Shown here: in pieces, positions 60,889 to 64,000 of the stretch
How positions within the stretch are numbered: position 1 is the first letter of the stretch
Layout of the letters: every line of letters starts with the position of its first letter
Assembly (NCBI GenBank): GCA_964035015.1
Contig: OZ035998.1
Location: 15,267,057 to 15,331,056, forward strand
Direction of reading: 5' to 3'
DNA from: Corallium rubrum
Taxonomy: Eukaryota; Cnidaria; Anthozoa; Scleralcyonacea; Coralliidae
Length of the DNA stretch: 64,000 nt
Program-made: the position numbers and the translations under genes
The notes under the pieces: generated by a model
Database searches by the model: none
Seen by the model: only the letters and a program-made list of their open reading frames with translations
Told to the model about the DNA's origin: nothing

Positions 60889-61989
60889 TCAAGGAAGAAA
60901 CTTGTAGCGTCCATCGTTACTTTTCAAGCGAGAGAGAACTTGGCTTCCTTTGTGGGAGTTTTGTCCTTTCTTTTTTAGATAACCAACTCTGTGACGAGGG
61001 AGCTTCATTTGTGGATCTCCGTCTACATAAAGCTTCGCAGCTTGAGCAATGATGTTTTCTGAGCGTAGCACATTGGACATTGACCAGTCTACAAGTGTTC
61101 GGTCTTCAAGGGTAGAATTGTGCTGACCAACCTGTTTCTGCGTGCCCATCACGCTGTAGAAGCTTTCGCAAATTGCCTCACAGCCACCCATAGACATACA
61201 GATGTCAAAAGCCGTCATTGCTACTGGGCCTGCTGTATTGTAGAGGGCGCTATTGGTGTACAAAGTCTCAACCACGGTCTCTTCCTTAATATAGGCCTCG
61301 AATGGTGGATGGTTCGCGAACTCGAACATTAAAAGCGTACGGGTCTCCATTTTGTGCACATCTTCGACCCCTGGCTCCATCTTGATCAGGGAGGTTTCGA
61401 AGTCCACTAAAAGAGAACTTTCAATTCCATTTCCTTTGACGGGATCTAGGCAAGAAAGGAGATCTTGTGTCATGTCTTTTTCCCAAATTAGTTTTCGAAG
61501 ACTTCTCTTCCAATCGCGCAGCACGCTGGATGACATTCTTGGATCAAAATTTGGATCTTCTAGCTTCTGTACGGTTGGAAGATCACAAATTTCCGTGAAG
61601 AACTTTTTAAAGGCAGTTGTGCCGTGCTCTTCCAGTTCACCTTCTCTGACAACGACATGTCCATTCGCTAATCTATGACCAGAAAGAACTTTGAACGTAT
61701 CTTCTATATCAAAGAATGTTGCTTCTTTAATACCCTCCGCAGTGCAGTTGTTAAGGCGCTCTTCCAGAGAAAATGCAAGATCAGTTGCAAAACTACTGGC
61801 ATCTTCAAACGAATTCTCTATGGTTCGTTCTTCCCAGTTCATAAGGATTTCCTTCCTTTGTCTCCCCTTATCGTCTGTGATATGCCTGACCTCTTTCCCA
61901 ACAATTTTCCAGCCGGCTAAAAGCTCAACACCTTTGTAAGTGGGCCTCTTTGACGTATCTTCACTTTCAGGATCACGTCCAAGGATGTT
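60889..61989 (-). CDS. hAT-derived-like gene, last exon
   Basis: 1101 bp, acceptor CGTTTACAG. Starts NILGRDPESEDTSKRPTYKG and ends GRYKFLP. The acidic and basic middle part has no motif I can name. Confidence 0.75.
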   Translation of the reverse strand, partial: NILGRDPESEDTSKRPTYKGVELLAGWKIVGKEVRHITDDKGRQRKEILMNWEERTIENSFEDASSFATDLAFSLEERLNNCTAEGIKEATFFDIEDTFKVLSGHRLANGHVVVREGELEEHGTTAFKKFFTEICDLPTVQKLEDPNFDPRMSSSVLRDWKRSLRKLIWEKDMTQDLLSCLDPVKGNGIESSLLVDFETSLIKMEPGVEDVHKMETRTLLMFEFANHPPFEAYIKEETVVETLYTNSALYNTAGPVAMTAFDICMSMGGCEAICESFYSVMGTQKQVGQHNSTLEDRTLVDWSMSNVLRSENIIAQAAKLYVDGDPQMKLPRHRVGYLKKKGQNSHKGSQVLSRLKSNDGRYKFLP

Positions 61990-62700
61990 CTGTAAACGAA
62001 AGAGAAACAAATGTGAGCGCTGCAAAATCAGAGGCTTTCTTGTTACATGCAGAAATGTTAAGAATTTGACAGACATGAAAAATATATACAATATGTTCAT
62101 CAGTAATTAACACTAACATTAAAAATTGATATCAAGCCATACAATATACCTCTATATGTTCTTTCAATGTTGGGAAAAAATCCATATCACCAAATTCACC
62201 GCATTCTTGTGAAGCTCTGCGTAACCATTGACATAACTGCGTTGTCCATCGATGCGCCTTCCATACTGGCACAGAAATGCCTTGGACTAGGTTCATAGTC
62301 CTGGCAACCGGCTCAAAAAGATCATGCATCAGGAGTAAATCCATCACAAAGTCCTAGAAGAGATAAACTACATAATATCAGGTCTAACATTTTTAGCATG
62401 TTTAGGGCCTGTGCATTTTAGTTACTACTTAATACTGTATGTTACGCGTCAGAAAACTATAGTATAATTAAGCTATAAATATAATTTCTACCTGTCCTTT
62501 AATTTTGTACCGATGGGGTTGGTCTTCATCTTCCAATCTTCCAGACGCTGTACTCCACGCTTCCACGAACAGTCTGTATGAACCAACAACTCTGCGCCAC
62601 TGAACGAAAGCGGAGCTTGCAAATCTTGTATGGGAATACACGGTAGCGACTGTGGCTTTTGTTTCCAGCATCCTTGCAGTTGATTCGAGAATGCTTCTTC
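60889..62700 (-). CDS. hAT-transposase-derived-like host gene, 3' exons
   Basis: Three exons on the minus strand (62700-62492, 62353-62150, 61989-60889) join in frame (phase 0 at both joins) and end in TGA; at least one 5' exon is outside what I can identify. The product begins GRSILESTARMLETKATVAT, continues with VMDLLLMHDLFEPVARTMNL (similar to the LLMxDLxxPL-LS-LQ helix of hAT-derived proteins such as KIAA1586/ZNF862-type) and ends with GGCEAICESFYSVMGTQKQV, RTLVDWSMSNVLRSEN and VDGDPQMKLPRHRVGYLKKK. No catalytic residues are claimed. No stops or frameshifts interrupt it, unlike the hAT relics nearby, so it may be a maintained host gene. The family call is tentative. Confidence 0.6.
62150..62353 (-). 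CDS. hAT-derived-like gene, middle exon
   Basis: 204 bp, acceptor TCTTCTAG, donor GAG/GTATAT; encodes DFVMDLLLMHDLFEPVARTM and on to LKEHIE. Confidence 0.7.
62492..62700 (-). CDS. hAT-derived-like gene, upstream internal exon
   Basis: 209 bp, acceptor CTGTTTAAAG, donor ACAG/GTAGAA. It enters in phase 1, so a preceding exon is required. Confidence 0.6.
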
Positions 62701-62820
62701 CTTTAAACAGAAAAAATGCAGCGCACAGCATCACGAACAGCAGAAAAAGGCAGAGACATTTGGCTTTGTCGATAGTAATTTTACTTTATGTATATAACAA
62801 AATAAATACCCTTACGAAAA

Positions 62821-63093
62821 ATTCCTATAGGATCCTATAGGAATTCCTATAGGAATTTCAATTCCTATAGGAATTCCTATAGGAATTTTTAATTCCTATA
62901 GGAATTCCTATATGAATTTTTAATTCCTATAGGAATTCCTATAGGAATTATAAATTCCTAAAGGAATTCCTATAGGAATTTTTAATTCCTATAGGAATTC
63001 CTATAGGAATTTTTAATTCCTATAGGAATTCCCATAGGAATTCAGAATTCCTATAGGAATGAAATATTCCTAAAGGAATTCCTATAGGAATTA
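62821..63093. repeat. Self-complementary satellite, AATTCCTATAGG units
   Basis: About 20 copies of TTCCTATAGGAA, itself a perfect palindrome, in pairs separated by short TTTTTA or TA spacers (a 30-32-bp higher period). A few units are mutated (CCTAAAGG, CCCATAGG). Either strand can fold back on any neighbour. Confidence 0.9.
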
Positions 63094-63105
63094 AATATTC
63101 CATAC

Positions 63106-63108
<3 letters not shown>

Positions 63109-63149
<41 letters not shown>

Positions 63150-63191
63150 ATATGTATATAGTATAGTATAGTATAATATAGTATAGTATAG
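63109..63191. repeat. (TA)n, (TG)n and (GTATA)n microsatellites
   Basis: Three adjoining simple repeats: TA at 63109-63136, TG at 63137-63149, GTATA at 63160-63191. Confidence 0.9.
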
Positions 63192-63194
63192 ACC

Positions 63195-64000
63195 TCTTGC
63201 AGATGACATCAAAACGGTGCATCTGGAGGACAACTTCAAAGTTCCATGTTCAACAGAGCAAATAATGAATAAAAATTCTATAGTTTATAAGCATTTGTCC
63301 TCCACCAAGGGAATGAGTGCAAGTGGTCTATAGTATACCCTTATCAAAGTGAAACTATGGAAATTCTATGGTAACTAATGGCCCATATGTGACCCATAGA
63401 TGTGAATTCTATGGGAAGGTACGATGGTAATATGGGACTACTATGGTGCACTTTTTTGCTAAATTTCAACGTATGGAAAATACATGGGATGGTGATCGAG
63501 ACTATGTTACACACAATATGGGAAAACTATGGGGATGAGAAACCCATAAGTTTTCAATAGTTTGCTATATTTTCTTTGCTTTCACATATGAGATTTTTAT
63601 AAACTGAAGAGACTTAATATGGGATTGATATGCAAGCTTCTTGCCTCCCTATAAATGTTCAACGACGACTCACGATTTCCCAATAAATACGTGAAAATGA
63701 CGGAATGTTGGAATCCCATAAAGGACATCCGACATCCTGGTTCAGGGGCCCCCTGTGACAGGGGCCCCAGGCTCTTGCCCGGCAGCACCTATAGGAGTTA
63801 CGCCACTGTTTGAAACAGAATAGCATATCAGAATTCAGAAAGAAAGACTACAGGTAAATATAAAACTTCTGGCTAAACAGCGCCGTCACCAGTGCAGGGG
63901 TTCCGTCCATGGAGATGCTCTGGGGACGAGAATGAGGCTCCATCTGGCCAGTGTCGTACCCAGGCGCATGCAGCCACGAAACCGCGCGGATAGCAAGCGC
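63195..64000. other. Right end of window, no gene seen
   Basis: Contains a loose series of CTATGG(G/T)AA words (63330-63580) and the palindrome GGGGCCCCCTGTGACAGGGG at about 63746-63769. ORFs here are short and lack recognisable motifs. Confidence 0.5.

Overview
The window is animal nuclear DNA: AT-rich, genes split by GT-AG introns, full of non-autonomous transposons, Penelope-like retroelement (PLE) and LINE remains, and very long microsatellites. The mix of an amplified NMDA-like glutamate receptor gene, EN+ (GIY-YIG) PLEs, hAT relics and foldback repeats fits an early-branching marine invertebrate, most likely a cnidarian. That placement is inference.

Layout. About 60.5 kb is a tandem triplication of one receptor locus, all on the + strand. 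Unit A is 1-17722, unit B 17723-48961 and unit C 48962-60526. The left half of a unit carries receptor exons 1-3 (signal peptide and amino-terminal domain). The right half carries exons 4-6 (ligand-binding domain, pore, last membrane helix). Unit C stops inside a PLE relic after exon 3. The right halves of A and B are nearly identical, and so are the left halves of B and C, while the left half of A is clearly more diverged. The last event therefore copied a segment running from the right half of A through the left half of B.

Genes. Copy B joins into one open frame of 846 codons across six exons with matching intron phases, and is the only copy that looks complete. Copy A has lost the exon 2 splice acceptor and most of exon 3. 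Copy C has exons 1-3 only. Another exon of unknown affiliation lies upstream of exon 1 in every unit and is frameshifted in A. After the triplication, at 60.9-62.7 kb on the minus strand, is the 3' part of a separate gene that resembles hAT-transposase-derived host genes.

Mobile DNA. Intron 3 is the main insertion hotspot. In A it holds a 194-bp perfect inverted repeat in which each arm carries a canonical hammerhead ribozyme, followed by a PLE 3' fragment. In B it holds a TIR element with hammerhead-like ends, two head-to-head PLE relics, a 0.93-kb TIR element that has captured what looks like the first coding exon of a chromodomain gene, and a 3.9-kb element with complex subterminal repeats. 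Intron 5 holds a (CAGA)/(CGAACCAA)/(CAAA) array of 0.6 kb in A that has grown to about 3.8 kb in B. Several foldback families recur in all units, two of them with GNA-type minihairpins at the tip.

Limits: boundaries of repeats are read by eye and may be off by a few to tens of bases; family names rest on motif recognition, not on searches.
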